Assembly (NCBI GenBank): GCA_045650565.1 | Contig: JAZRRG010000020.1 | Span: 1 to 24,726, forward strand | DNA length: 24,726 nucleotides | From: SIG565 sp045650565 | GTDB lineage: Bacteria > Bacillota > Clostridia > Oscillospirales > Acutalibacteraceae | Reading direction: 5' to 3' | Part shown: positions 13,724 to 21,910 of the stretch, piece after piece | Position numbering within the stretch: position 1 is the stretch's first letter | Layout of the letters: each line of letters opens with the position of its first letter | Notes under the pieces: model-generated | The model's database searches: none | Told to the model about the DNA's origin: nothing | The model's input: the letters and a program-made list of their open reading frames with translations, nothing else | Made by a program: the position numbers and the translations under genes

Positions 13724-15265
13724 GTGGAAAAATTAGCACAAATTCAGTCAACAACCCTAATAGCGCTCGGCGTTTTTGCCCTTACAATGTTAGCGATAGG
13801 TTTATATAGCTACCGCAAAACAAAAAACATTGATGGCTTTTTGCTGGGTGGGCGCAATGTCGGAGCGTGGATATCGGCGTTTGCATACGGAACATCATAT
13901 TTTTCGGCAGTAATTTTTGTGGGATATGCAGGAAAACACGGCTGGGATATAGGCATTGGTAGTGTGTGGATAGGCATTGGTAATGCCGTGCTTGGTTGCT
14001 TGGCATCTTGGATTTTGTTTGCCGAGCGTACACGAGCTATGACTCACGCACTGGGCTCAAAAACAATGCCCGAATTTTTTGAACGTCGCTATAATTCTAA
14101 GATGGTTAAAATCTTTTCAGCAATAATTATCTTTGTATTTTTAGTGCCGTATTCAGCTGCAGTATATCAGGGACTCGGCACAATGTTTAATGTCATTTTC
14201 CCCTCAATATCGGTTAATTACTGTATGCTGATTATTGCGCTTTTAACTGCGATATACTTGGTGCTTGGCGGATATTTAGCAACCGCATATACCGATTTTA
14301 TACAGGGAATTATAATGATTGTTGGTCTTGTTTGTATGTTTGTTGCCGTTATAAATAATGATGCAGTAGGCGGTTTTTCCGAAGCGTTCAAAAACCTTAC
14401 GAATGTAGCCGATAATGGCGATGGCATTACGGGTGCACAGTTAACCTCTATTTTCGGTGGCAGTAAATTTAACTTCCTTTGCATAAATATTTTGCTAACA
14501 AGCTTTGGTACTTGGGGACTACCGCAAATGGTTACAAAGTTTTATGCCGTGAAGGATAAGGCGGCTATTAAGAGAGCCACTGTTATTTCAACCGCATTTT
14601 GCCTTATTATTGGTATTGGCGCATATCTTACGGGTTCTATGTCACGCCTCGTGCTTTCAAACACCTTACCCGCAGGGGGTAAGGACTCGGTTATTCCCGA
14701 AATGCTGCTTACAGCTTTGGGAGATAGCGGTGCGTCAATTGTAATTTTAGCAATAATTTTGTTGCTGTTGTTATCTGCATCAATGTCAACTTTAGCATCG
14801 GTTGTGTTAACTTCGGCATCGGCAATAGCGGTCGATTTGGCGCCTGAGGTTCGGCGTACATACACAAAGAAGAGCCAAATGACATTAACCCGTGTGTTAT
14901 GTCTTGTGTTTGTAGCATTATCCTTCCTTTTTGCAACCTGCAAAATATCAATTATCGTTAATATTATGTCGTTTTCTTGGGGCACTGTTTCGGGTTGCTT
15001 CATAGGTGCGTTTGCTTGGGGACTTTTCTCGAAAAAGGTTACAAAAGCGGGAGCAATAGCCGGTATGATAGCGGGGCTTTGCACAGTGGCAGTACCGACT
15101 ATTATTATAACGGTGATGTCGGGCTTTGCTACAGCGGTTAGCTACGCTCCGCAAATGGGTGTGGCGGCAATGGCGGTATCTCTAATAACCGTGCCACTTG
15201 TAAGCTTGTTTACAAAGAAATTTTCGCAAGAGCATATAGATTATGTTTTTGAAACCGAGGCATAA
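13724..15265 (+). CDS. Sodium:solute symporter (SSS family), probable tyrosine transporter
   Basis: A 513-residue membrane protein with about 13 transmembrane helices. The second helix region GAWISAFAYGTSYFSAVIFVG (about 47-67) and the GGYLATAYTDFIQGIIM stretch (about 183-199) are hallmarks of the Na+/solute symporter family (PutP/PanF relatives with a LeuT-like fold). The start is GTG at 13724 with AAAGGAGAG 7 nt upstream. Family alone does not give the substrate; the tyrosine-specific T-box leader immediately upstream makes import of tyrosine or a precursor the best inference. A hairpin terminator follows, so it is monocistronic. Confidence 0.85.
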   Translation: MEKLAQIQSTTLIALGVFALTMLAIGLYSYRKTKNIDGFLLGGRNVGAWISAFAYGTSYFSAVIFVGYAGKHGWDIGIGSVWIGIGNAVLGCLASWILFAERTRAMTHALGSKTMPEFFERRYNSKMVKIFSAIIIFVFLVPYSAAVYQGLGTMFNVIFPSISVNYCMLIIALLTAIYLVLGGYLATAYTDFIQGIIMIVGLVCMFVAVINNDAVGGFSEAFKNLTNVADNGDGITGAQLTSIFGGSKFNFLCINILLTSFGTWGLPQMVTKFYAVKDKAAIKRATVISTAFCLIIGIGAYLTGSMSRLVLSNTLPAGGKDSVIPEMLLTALGDSGASIVILAIILLLLLSASMSTLASVVLTSASAIAVDLAPEVRRTYTKKSQMTLTRVLCLVFVALSFLFATCKISIIVNIMSFSWGTVSGCFIGAFAWGLFSKKVTKAGAIAGMIAGLCTVAVPTIIITVMSGFATAVSYAPQMGVAAMAVSLITVPLVSLFTKKFSQEHIDYVFETEA

Positions 15266-15266
15266 C

Positions 15267-15294
15267 AAAAGCCGCAGTGAAAACTGCGGCTTTT
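15267..15294 (+). terminator. Intrinsic terminator after the symporter
   Basis: AAAAGCCGCAGT (15267-15278), loop GAAA, ACTGCGGCTTTT (15283-15294). Confidence 0.9.
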
Positions 15295-15310
15295 ATGATT
15301 TCCTAAAAAG

Positions 15311-15338
15311 TTGATTTGCAAAGAAAATTTGATATAAT
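15311..15338 (+). promoter_or_regulatory. Promoter of the zinc-ribbon acyltransferase
   Basis: TTGATT at 15311-15316 and TATAAT at 15333-15338 with a 16-bp spacer. Confidence 0.75.
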
Positions 15339-15371
15339 AATTTTGCAGAAAAAATTTTTTAGGGGAAATTC

Positions 15372-16634
15372 ATGAAAATCAAGAAAAAGAACTTGCCTTT
15401 TTGCGATGTTGTAAAAATTAAGAAGCCAACGCATAAATATCCTAAAAAGCCAAATATTCTTTTTAGAACCATTATTAGAATTGCGGCTATACCAGATTTG
15501 TGGGCAACAAGGTTTAAATATACAAAAATTCGTATGGATAAGGCAGGGAAAGGACCGTATCTTATTTTAATGAATCATTCAAGCTTTATTGATTTGGAGA
15601 TAGCGTCTCGAATTTTTTATCCATTACCGTACGGTATTGTTTGCACATCCGATGGCTTTGTGGGTAAGGAGTGGCTTATGCGAAATATCGGCTGTATACC
15701 CACCCAGAAGTTTGTCACCGATGTTACGCTTATTAAAGATTTAATTTATGCCGTTCAAAAAAAGAAGATAAGTGTTCTTATGTATCCCGAAGCGAGTTAT
15801 ACCTTTGATGGTACCGCAACACCGCTGCCACGAAGGTTAGGCGTTCTCATCAAAAAGCTTGGCGTTCCGGTGCTAACCGTTATTACTGATGGTGCATTTT
15901 TAAGGGACCCGTTATATAACGGACTGCAAAAGCGCAAGGTGCGGGTAAGCGCTCATCTTAATTGTCTTTTCACAAAACAGGAAATTGAAAGCTTTTCGGT
16001 TGAGGAGCTTGATAAACGGTTGGATGAGGCGTTTTCCTTTGATAATTTCGCACGGCAGTACGATAGAAAGATTAAGGTGGATGAGCCCTTTAGGGCCGAT
16101 GGACTTAACCGCATATTGTATCGCTGCGCTGCCTGTAACACCGAGGGCAAAATGGAGGGCAGGGGTACGCATTTAACCTGTAAGCATTGCGGTAAAACCT
16201 ATTTTATGGATGAGTATGGGCGGCTAAATGCTCAAAATGGTAACACCGAATTCCCTCATATACCTGACTGGTATAATTGGCAGCGAGATTGTGTAAAAGA
16301 AGAGATAATTGATGGCACATATAAGCTCGAAACAGATGTTGATATAGCCGTTATGCGTGATTTTAAGGCAATATATAAGGTGGGCTCAGGTCACCTTATA
16401 CACACAGAAAATGGCTTTGAGCTCAAAGGGTGTGACGGACAATTAAGCTACCATCATTCACCCGTTGCCTCTTACGGACTTTATTCCGATTATTTTTGGT
16501 ATGAAATAGGGGATGTGATTTGCATAGGTAATAAGGATATGCTGTATTACTGCTTCCCTAAAAACAAGGGCGACATAGTTGCGAAAACACGCATCGCTGC
16601 CGAAGAAATTTATAAACTTAAAAAAGAAAAATAA
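15372..16634 (+). CDS. PlsC-type acyltransferase with zinc ribbon and C-terminal domain
   Basis: A 420-residue protein. Residues about 60-215 are a lysophospholipid acyltransferase domain: catalytic NHSSFID (H69, D74) and a MYPEASYTFDG block (E140) in place of the usual FPEGTR. A zinc ribbon follows (C252, C255, C270, C273). The last 140 residues (about 285-420) are rich in Tyr, Trp and Asp and match no family I can name. A PlsC protein of normal length is about 200-250 residues, so half of this one is extra. There is no N-terminal signal peptide; the N-terminus is very basic (KIKKKN). AGGGGAA precedes the ATG. The acyl acceptor is unknown. A separate, standard plsC lies at 21910. Confidence 0.75.
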   Translation: MKIKKKNLPFCDVVKIKKPTHKYPKKPNILFRTIIRIAAIPDLWATRFKYTKIRMDKAGKGPYLILMNHSSFIDLEIASRIFYPLPYGIVCTSDGFVGKEWLMRNIGCIPTQKFVTDVTLIKDLIYAVQKKKISVLMYPEASYTFDGTATPLPRRLGVLIKKLGVPVLTVITDGAFLRDPLYNGLQKRKVRVSAHLNCLFTKQEIESFSVEELDKRLDEAFSFDNFARQYDRKIKVDEPFRADGLNRILYRCAACNTEGKMEGRGTHLTCKHCGKTYFMDEYGRLNAQNGNTEFPHIPDWYNWQRDCVKEEIIDGTYKLETDVDIAVMRDFKAIYKVGSGHLIHTENGFELKGCDGQLSYHHSPVASYGLYSDYFWYEIGDVICIGNKDMLYYCFPKNKGDIVAKTRIAAEEIYKLKKEK

Positions 16635-16662
16635 AAAAACTCGGAGTTTTCTCCGAGTTTTT
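16635..16662. terminator. Bidirectional terminator between convergent genes
   Basis: AAAAACTCGGAG (16635-16646), loop TTTT, CTCCGAGTTTTT (16651-16662). It serves the acyltransferase gene (+) and the SDR-DUF554 transcript (-). Confidence 0.9.
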
Positions 16663-16665
16663 GCT

Positions 16666-17373
16666 TTACATAAATAAACAAAGCGGCAGTGGCAGGAATA
16701 TGGCAGGTAGAAAATTCATAACCTTAATTTTTGTAAGCCCTAACATATTTAAGCTAAGTGCTACAATAAGCAAGGAGCCAACGGTTGACATTTGCGTAAT
16801 AACCTCGGTGGTTAAGAATGGTGCTATGTATACGGCGAGTAGGGTAATACCGCCTTGTATTATAAGCACCGAAGCACTTGATAGCATAACACCAAACCCG
16901 AGAGTTGAAGCCAGGGTTATGGCTGCAACACAGTCGATAACAGATTTTGAATAAATGGTCATATTATTACCGCTTATTCCACTCTCAAGTGAGCCGACTA
17001 TTGTCATTGCGCCAACGCAAAAAAGTAATGTGGCAGAAACAAAGCCTTCGGCAATTTTTGCATTTCCGCCTTTTTTGTTAAAGTGGTTTTCTATTTTTTT
17101 ACCAAGGTTGTTGACCCATTTATCAAGGTCAATAAGCTCACCTATAACCGCACCTAAGGCAACCGAAATTATAATAACGAGTATTTTGTTACCCTCGTTT
17201 AAAATGCCGTCGATACCAATTAGAAGTACGCATAATGCCATACCTGTCATAAGTGCGCTTTTTAATTTTTCGGGTATTCCTTTTTGGAATATCAAGCCAA
17301 TACCGGCACCGAGTATTACGGTAAAAAAATTAACAACGGCGCCGCTTGTAAGAATTTGTTTTAATGTTTCCAT
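16666..17373 (-). CDS. DUF554 family membrane protein (YdfK/YqgA-like)
   Basis: A 235-residue membrane protein with about seven hydrophobic segments. The N-terminus GAVVNFFTVILGAGIGLIFQKGIPEKL and the central VSATLLFCVGAMTIVGSLESGISGN are characteristic of DUF554, a membrane family suspected to be a transporter but without an established substrate. The GAGGTG ribosome binding site overlaps the end of the upstream SDR gene (8 nt between stop and start), so the two are co-transcribed. Confidence 0.87.
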   Translation of the reverse strand: METLKQILTSGAVVNFFTVILGAGIGLIFQKGIPEKLKSALMTGMALCVLLIGIDGILNEGNKILVIIISVALGAVIGELIDLDKWVNNLGKKIENHFNKKGGNAKIAEGFVSATLLFCVGAMTIVGSLESGISGNNMTIYSKSVIDCVAAITLASTLGFGVMLSSASVLIIQGGITLLAVYIAPFLTTEVITQMSTVGSLLIVALSLNMLGLTKIKVMNFLPAIFLPLPLCLFM

Positions 17374-17381
17374 ATTTCACC

Positions 17382-18143
17382 TCAGGTTTTTGCAAGCTTC
17401 ATCATAATGCTGTGGGGCACTATTTTTGCAAGAAAGCGATAAAATTTATAAAATGCACGGTCGGTATACATACCGTGGCCTCGACTTGCGGCAATAAGAG
17501 ATTTTCGTGCTACATTTTCGGGCTTCACACGGGGCAGCATATCAAAGGTTTTACTCGTACCCGTTTCAATATTTGCAAGGGGTAGAAATTCGGTATCCAT
17601 AGGTCCCGGACATACAGCCGTAACATTTATTCGGCGTGGCTTTAGCTCTAAACGCAGCGCTCTTGAAAAGGATGTAACATACGCCTTGGTTGAGCTGTAA
17701 ACCGCCATCCTTGCATTTGGCACAAAGGATGCGATAGAGCTTATGTTGATTATTTGAGAGGAAGGTTGCATAAATACAAGCGAAATGCTCGTAAACACAG
17801 TCAATGCCTCACAGTTAAGCCGCACCATACCGGCGTTATCATCCACCGAAATGTTTTGAAAGTTTTCTAATTTGCCAAAACCCGCATTGTTTACAAGTAT
17901 TTTTATATTTGCATCTAAATCTTTTAATAAGATTTTGTAAGCATTAACATCTTGCTCGTTTGTAATATCGCAAACAACCGCACGGCAGGAAACTGAAGTA
18001 ATACCTTTAGCCAACGCTTCAAGCTTTTCACGGCGACGTGCAATAAGCCATATTTCATCAAGTGTGGGGTACATTTGGGCGATTTGTTTTACATATTCCA
18101 TGCCCAGTCCCGAGGAGGCACCCGTAACTACTGCTATATCCAT
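17382..18143 (-). CDS. Short-chain dehydrogenase/reductase
   Basis: A 253-residue classical SDR with a Rossmann fold. The cofactor motif TGASSGLG is at 7-14; R36-R38 after the second strand favours NADP(H); NNAG is at 85-88; the catalytic set is S136 (NISS), Y149 and K153 (YSSTK). The PG motif at 179-180 closes the core. The substrate is not evident. It is the first gene of a two-gene unit with the DUF554 protein. Confidence 0.87.
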   Translation of the reverse strand: MDIAVVTGASSGLGMEYVKQIAQMYPTLDEIWLIARRREKLEALAKGITSVSCRAVVCDITNEQDVNAYKILLKDLDANIKILVNNAGFGKLENFQNISVDDNAGMVRLNCEALTVFTSISLVFMQPSSQIINISSIASFVPNARMAVYSSTKAYVTSFSRALRLELKPRRINVTAVCPGPMDTEFLPLANIETGTSKTFDMLPRVKPENVARKSLIAASRGHGMYTDRAFYKFYRFLAKIVPHSIMMKLAKT

Positions 18144-18166
18144 AAAAACACCAACCTTTTAAAACA

Positions 18167-18194
18167 ATTATAACTCAAATTTAAATATTTGCAA
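18167..18194 (-). promoter_or_regulatory. Promoter of the SDR-DUF554 unit
   Basis: On the - strand TTGCAA (18194-18189) and TATAAT (18172-18167) with a 16-bp spacer. Confidence 0.7.
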
Positions 18195-18202
18195 TACATA
18201 AT

Positions 18203-18222
18203 ATATACAATTTGTTGTATAT
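18203..18222. promoter_or_regulatory. Inverted repeat between divergent promoters
   Basis: ATATACAA (18203-18210) and TTGTATAT (18215-18222) around TTTG, lying between the SDR and rny promoters. A possible regulator site; function is inference. Confidence 0.4.
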
Positions 18223-18227
18223 CTGTC

Positions 18228-18256
18228 TTGACACGGCATAAATGTAGTGGTAAAAT
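18228..18256 (+). promoter_or_regulatory. Sigma-A promoter of rny
   Basis: Consensus TTGACA at 18228-18233 and TAAAAT at 18251-18256 with 17 bp between; the start is expected near 18263. Confidence 0.87.
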
Positions 18257-18262
18257 GTTAGG

Positions 18263-18384
18263 GATGAAAGTGTCGTTTACTCGTGTCTGCTCGGTTTGGC
18301 GACGGCAGCGAGAGTAAGCTTATTTATCCGGGTAAATACGGCCCCGCTTTAAGCCGTAATATTATATAAGGAGGTGCATTGTAT
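18263..18384 (+). promoter_or_regulatory. Structured 5' leader of rny
   Basis: About 120 nt of untranslated RNA. TTACTC (18277-18282) can pair with GAGTAA (18312-18317), with further CTGC/GCAG pairing inside. TACGGC (18337-18342) pairs with GCCGTA (18353-18358). The AAGGAGGTG ribosome binding site (18368-18376) follows. An 18-codon frame (18264-18317, stop included) opens at the expected transcription start with no ribosome binding site. No known riboswitch class is recognised. Confidence 0.5.
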
Positions 18385-19929
18385 ATGATGCCCTATATCA
18401 TTGGTGCAGCTATCGCCGTAGTATTAGGCGTTATTGGATTTTTTACCGGCTCTGCATATAGGCAGAGGGCGGACCGTACCGAACTCGGTACCGCAAAGGA
18501 TGAGGCACGCCGCATTTTAGGCGATGCTATTAAAAACGCTGAAACCAAGAAAAAAGAAATTCTTATCGAAGCTAAGGATGAGGTACATCAGTTAAGACAG
18601 GAAGCCGAGCGTGATATTAAGGAGCGCCGCAGTGATGTGCAGCGCAGTGAGCACCGTCTACAGCAAAAGGAAGAATCTCTTGATAAGAAAATTGAAAATT
18701 TAGAAGCAAAAGAAGAAAAATTAGCACTAAAAGCAAAAGAAATTGAAGAAAAAATAGAAGAGTGTGAGAGAATTAAGAGAAGTCAAATTGATATGCTCGA
18801 AAAGATTTCCGGCTTCACAAAGCAGGAAGCCAAGGACTTTTTGCTCAGCACTCTTGACGGTGAGTTGAATCACGAAAAGGCGGTTAAAATTCTTGAGTTT
18901 GAAAAACAAACCAAGGAAGAATCCGACCGTATGGCAAGAGAAATTCTCGGTCATGCAATTCAACGTTGTGCGGCTGACCACACTTCCGAAATCACCGTTT
19001 CGGTTGTGGCATTACCCAACGATGAAATGAAGGGTCGCATTATTGGTAGAGAAGGCCGTAATATTCGTGCGCTCGAAACAGCAACGGGTGCCGACCTTAT
19101 CATTGATGATACACCCGAAGCCATCACTGTTTCTTGCTTTGACCCCGTTCGCCGTGAGATTGCACGTTTATCACTCGAAAAGCTTATTGTTGATGGTCGT
19201 ATCCATCCCGCAAGAATCGAAGAAATGATTAACAAGGCAACCGCCGAGGTAGAGACCACCATCAAGCAGGAGGGTGAAAGAGCAATGCTCGAGGCAGGAA
19301 TTCACAATCTGCATCCCGAGCTTGTAAAACTTATCGGTAAGCTTAAATACCGTACAAGTTACGGTCAAAGCGTGCTTAATCACTCGTTGGAGGTTTGTCA
19401 TTTATCAGGTCTTATTGCTGCTGAAATCGGTGCAAATGTAACCCTCGCCAAGAGAGCAGGTTTATTGCACGATATCGGTAAAGCGCTTGACCACGAGCAA
19501 GAGGGCTCACACATCCAATTAGGTGTTGAAGCCGCAAGAAAGTATAAGGAAAATGAGGATGTAATTCATGCTATCCACGCTCACCACGGAGAGATTGAGG
19601 CAAAAACGGTTATTGCTTGTATAGTTCAAGCGGCCGATGCTATTTCGGCTTCTCGCCCCGGTGCTCGTAGAGAGAATATTGAGAACTACATTAAGCGTCT
19701 TGAAAAACTTGAGGAAATCGCCAATTCCTTTAACGGCGTTGAACGTTCTTATGCTATTCAGGCAGGTCGTGAGGTGCGTATAATTGTTAAACCCGAGGTT
19801 ATTAGTGATGACCAAATGGTAATTATAGCACACGAAATTGCTCAGCGAATTGAGGGTGAGCTCGAATATCCCGGACAAATCAAGGTAAACCTTATTCGAG
19901 AAAATCGAGCCGTTGATTACGCTAAATAA
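18385..19929 (+). CDS. rny: Ribonuclease Y
   Basis: A 514-residue membrane-anchored endoribonuclease that starts bulk mRNA decay in Firmicutes. Order: transmembrane helix (about 4-21), long charged coiled coil (about 28-180), KH RNA-binding domain with GRIIGREGRNIRALE (217-231), and an HD domain with metal site LLHDIGKALDHE (H362, D363). Length is normal. The start is placed at ATG 18385, 10 nt after GGAGG; an in-frame TTG at 18379 is too close to the ribosome binding site, and ATG 18388 is a second option. It has its own promoter, leader and terminator. Confidence 0.97.
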   Translation: MMPYIIGAAIAVVLGVIGFFTGSAYRQRADRTELGTAKDEARRILGDAIKNAETKKKEILIEAKDEVHQLRQEAERDIKERRSDVQRSEHRLQQKEESLDKKIENLEAKEEKLALKAKEIEEKIEECERIKRSQIDMLEKISGFTKQEAKDFLLSTLDGELNHEKAVKILEFEKQTKEESDRMAREILGHAIQRCAADHTSEITVSVVALPNDEMKGRIIGREGRNIRALETATGADLIIDDTPEAITVSCFDPVRREIARLSLEKLIVDGRIHPARIEEMINKATAEVETTIKQEGERAMLEAGIHNLHPELVKLIGKLKYRTSYGQSVLNHSLEVCHLSGLIAAEIGANVTLAKRAGLLHDIGKALDHEQEGSHIQLGVEAARKYKENEDVIHAIHAHHGEIEAKTVIACIVQAADAISASRPGARRENIENYIKRLEKLEEIANSFNGVERSYAIQAGREVRIIVKPEVISDDQMVIIAHEIAQRIEGELEYPGQIKVNLIRENRAVDYAK

Positions 19930-19933
19930 AATT

Positions 19934-19961
19934 AAAACCGACGTGAAAGCGTCGGTTTTTC
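19934..19961 (+). terminator. Intrinsic terminator after rny
   Basis: AAAACCGACG (19934-19943), 6-nt loop, CGTCGGTTTT (19950-19959) and further T. Confidence 0.88.
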
Positions 19962-19990
19962 TTTACTTTTTTTACGGTTTGTATTAAAAT
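19962..19990 (+). promoter_or_regulatory. Probable promoter of the flavoprotein-cmk-plsC-ispH operon
   Basis: TTTACT at 19962-19967 and TAAAAT at 19985-19990 with a 17-bp spacer, directly after the rny terminator. Confidence 0.6.
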
Positions 19991-20021
19991 AAATTATGTG
20001 TATGAAAGGCAGGTGAGTGGG

Positions 20022-21248
20022 TTGAAAAAGGTTGTTATAATAGGCGGTGGTGCCGCAGGACTAATGGCTGCGGTAAGGGCAGCACAAAATGGCAACAAGG
20101 TTGTTGTTGTTGAGAAAAACACTAAACCTGCTCGTAAACTGCTAATAACAGGCAGAGGGCGGTGCAATGTCACAAATAATTGTGATATAGATACGCTCAT
20201 TGCCAATACGCCAAAAAACGGCAGGTTTTTGTATTCGGCATTTTCTTCCTTTTCTTCTGTCGATACAATGCGTTTTTTTGAAGCTTTGGGTGTGCCCTTA
20301 AAAACCGAGCGAGGCAATAGGGTTTTTCCCGTGTCGGATAGGGCGGTAGATATAGTTGATGCATTAGTTGGTGCTGTCAAAAAAAGCGGAGCCAAAATCA
20401 TAAACGGCAGGGTGCTAGAAATTGCGTGTGATGATGGCGCCGTATCAAAAGTGGTTTTAGAAAGTGGAGAGGAGCTATCGGCCGATGCGGTGGTTATAGC
20501 GACGGGCGGTAAATCATATTCGGCAACCGGCGCTACGGGAGATGGCTATGCCTTGGCAAAAAGATTAGGTCACACAGTAACCGATATTATGCCATCTTTA
20601 GTGCCGATTAAAATTCACGAGGGCTTTTGCAAATATCTTGCGGGGCTGAGCTTAAAAAATGTTACACTATCGGTTTTTGAGGAGGGTAGCAAAAAGCCCG
20701 TTTTTTCAGAGCTTGGAGAGATGCTGTTTACCCACGTGGGCGCATCGGGACCCTTGGTGTTAAGCTCATCGGCTCATATGCGTAAGATGGGACAAAAACA
20801 GTATATAATGGTGCTTGATTTAAAACCGGGATTAACCATAGAACAGTTAGACAAACGAATGCAGCGTGATTTTGCGGAAAATATAAATAAAAATTTCGAC
20901 AATGCTCTTAATAAACTGTTACCGCAAAAGCTAATATCGGTAATTGTTAATTTAAGCGGAATTGAACGGGATAGGAAGGTTAATCAAATAACCCGTGAGG
21001 AGCGCCACAACTTGTGCCGACTTTTTAAAGAGTTTACGCTTCATCCCACCGCTTTTTGCGATATAGAAGAGGCGATAGTTACAAGCGGGGGTATATCGGT
21101 AAAGGAAATAAACCCCGCAAATATGCAGTCAAAGCTAATAAACGGACTGTATTTTGCAGGTGAAGTAATTGATGTTGATGCCTATACGGGCGGATTTAAT
21201 TTACAAATAGCTTTCTCGACAGGAAATTTAGCAGGAGGTAGTATATAA
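20022..21248 (+). CDS. BaiN/YhiN (HI0933)-family FAD-dependent oxidoreductase
   Basis: A 408-residue two-dinucleotide-binding flavoprotein. The N-terminal FAD loop is VVIIGGGAAGLMAA (4-17); the family signature TGRGRCNVTN spans about 43-52; VIATGGKSYSATGATGDGY is the second glycine motif; the C-terminal GGFNLQIAFSTG stretch binds FAD. The family is widespread; BaiN, in bile-acid dehydroxylation, is one studied member, but that role cannot be assumed here. TTG at 20022 is chosen because AGGTGA lies 5 nt before it and the GGG loop then starts at the usual distance; the frame also opens at GTG 19998. Its stop overlaps the cmk start by one base (TAATG). Confidence 0.85.
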   Translation: MKKVVIIGGGAAGLMAAVRAAQNGNKVVVVEKNTKPARKLLITGRGRCNVTNNCDIDTLIANTPKNGRFLYSAFSSFSSVDTMRFFEALGVPLKTERGNRVFPVSDRAVDIVDALVGAVKKSGAKIINGRVLEIACDDGAVSKVVLESGEELSADAVVIATGGKSYSATGATGDGYALAKRLGHTVTDIMPSLVPIKIHEGFCKYLAGLSLKNVTLSVFEEGSKKPVFSELGEMLFTHVGASGPLVLSSSAHMRKMGQKQYIMVLDLKPGLTIEQLDKRMQRDFAENINKNFDNALNKLLPQKLISVIVNLSGIERDRKVNQITREERHNLCRLFKEFTLHPTAFCDIEEAIVTSGGISVKEINPANMQSKLINGLYFAGEVIDVDAYTGGFNLQIAFSTGNLAGGSI

Positions 21249-21910
21249 TGGTTTCAGTAGCAATTGATGGACCTGCAGGTGCAGGCAAAAGCAGTATTTC
21301 CAAGGAATTGGCAAAAAAACTCAATTTTATCTATGTGGATACGGGGGCGCTTTACCGTGCTATCGGGCTTAAATTCTTGCGTCAGGGAATAGATACAAAG
21401 CTTGAATGTGATATTCCGTCAGTACTTAAGACCACCAAGATTGACATTAAGTTTTTAAACGGAGAACAAAGGGTGTTTTTGGATGATGAGGATGTATCCG
21501 AGCATATTCGCACACCCGATGCATCTATGATGGCGTCGGCTGTATCGGCAAAGTCACCCGTTAGAGAGTTTTTACTTGAAATGCAGCGCAAAAACGCACG
21601 GGAAAATAATGTAATAATGGATGGCAGAGATATTGGTACCGTTGTTCTTCCAAATGCTACGGTCAAAATTTTCTTAACAGCTTCGGTTGAAACACGGGCA
21701 AATCGCCGTTTTCTCGAACTACAGGAAAAGGGTAGCAGCGCAACCCTTGAGGAAGTGCTTGAGGATATGAAAATACGTGATTATAATGACTCTAACCGAG
21801 CCATAGCACCGCTTAAACCTGCACAGGATTCGGTTATAGTTGATACCTCTGACCTGACCTTTAGTGAATCGGTAAATGCCTTATATAACATTATTAAGGA
21901 AAAAATGTAA
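21248..21910 (+). CDS. cmk: Cytidylate kinase
   Basis: A 220-residue cytosolic kinase phosphorylating CMP and dCMP. The P-loop GPAGAGKSS is 8-16; DTGALYRAI (31-39) and MDGRDIGTVVLP (about 123-134) are CMP-binding segments; RDYNDSNRAIAPLKPAQDSV is the lid and C-terminal signature. Length is normal. It overlaps its neighbours by one base on both sides (TAATG twice), so it is translationally coupled. Upstream of plsC and ispH-S1, this order is common in Clostridia. Confidence 0.97.
   Translation: MVSVAIDGPAGAGKSSISKELAKKLNFIYVDTGALYRAIGLKFLRQGIDTKLECDIPSVLKTTKIDIKFLNGEQRVFLDDEDVSEHIRTPDASMMASAVSAKSPVREFLLEMQRKNARENNVIMDGRDIGTVVLPNATVKIFLTASVETRANRRFLELQEKGSSATLEEVLEDMKIRDYNDSNRAIAPLKPAQDSVIVDTSDLTFSESVNALYNIIKEKM

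Noticed and set aside
14542..15084. Long - strand frame (180 codons) opposite the symporter
   Set aside because: A shadow of a hydrophobic gene: rich in Ala, Ile and Thr with no motif and no ribosome binding site, and the + strand gene is complete and well supported.
16955..17407. + strand frame of 150 codons opposite the DUF554 gene
   Set aside because: The - strand frame matches a known membrane family with a good ribosome binding site; the + frame is low-complexity Pro/Ser/Ile.
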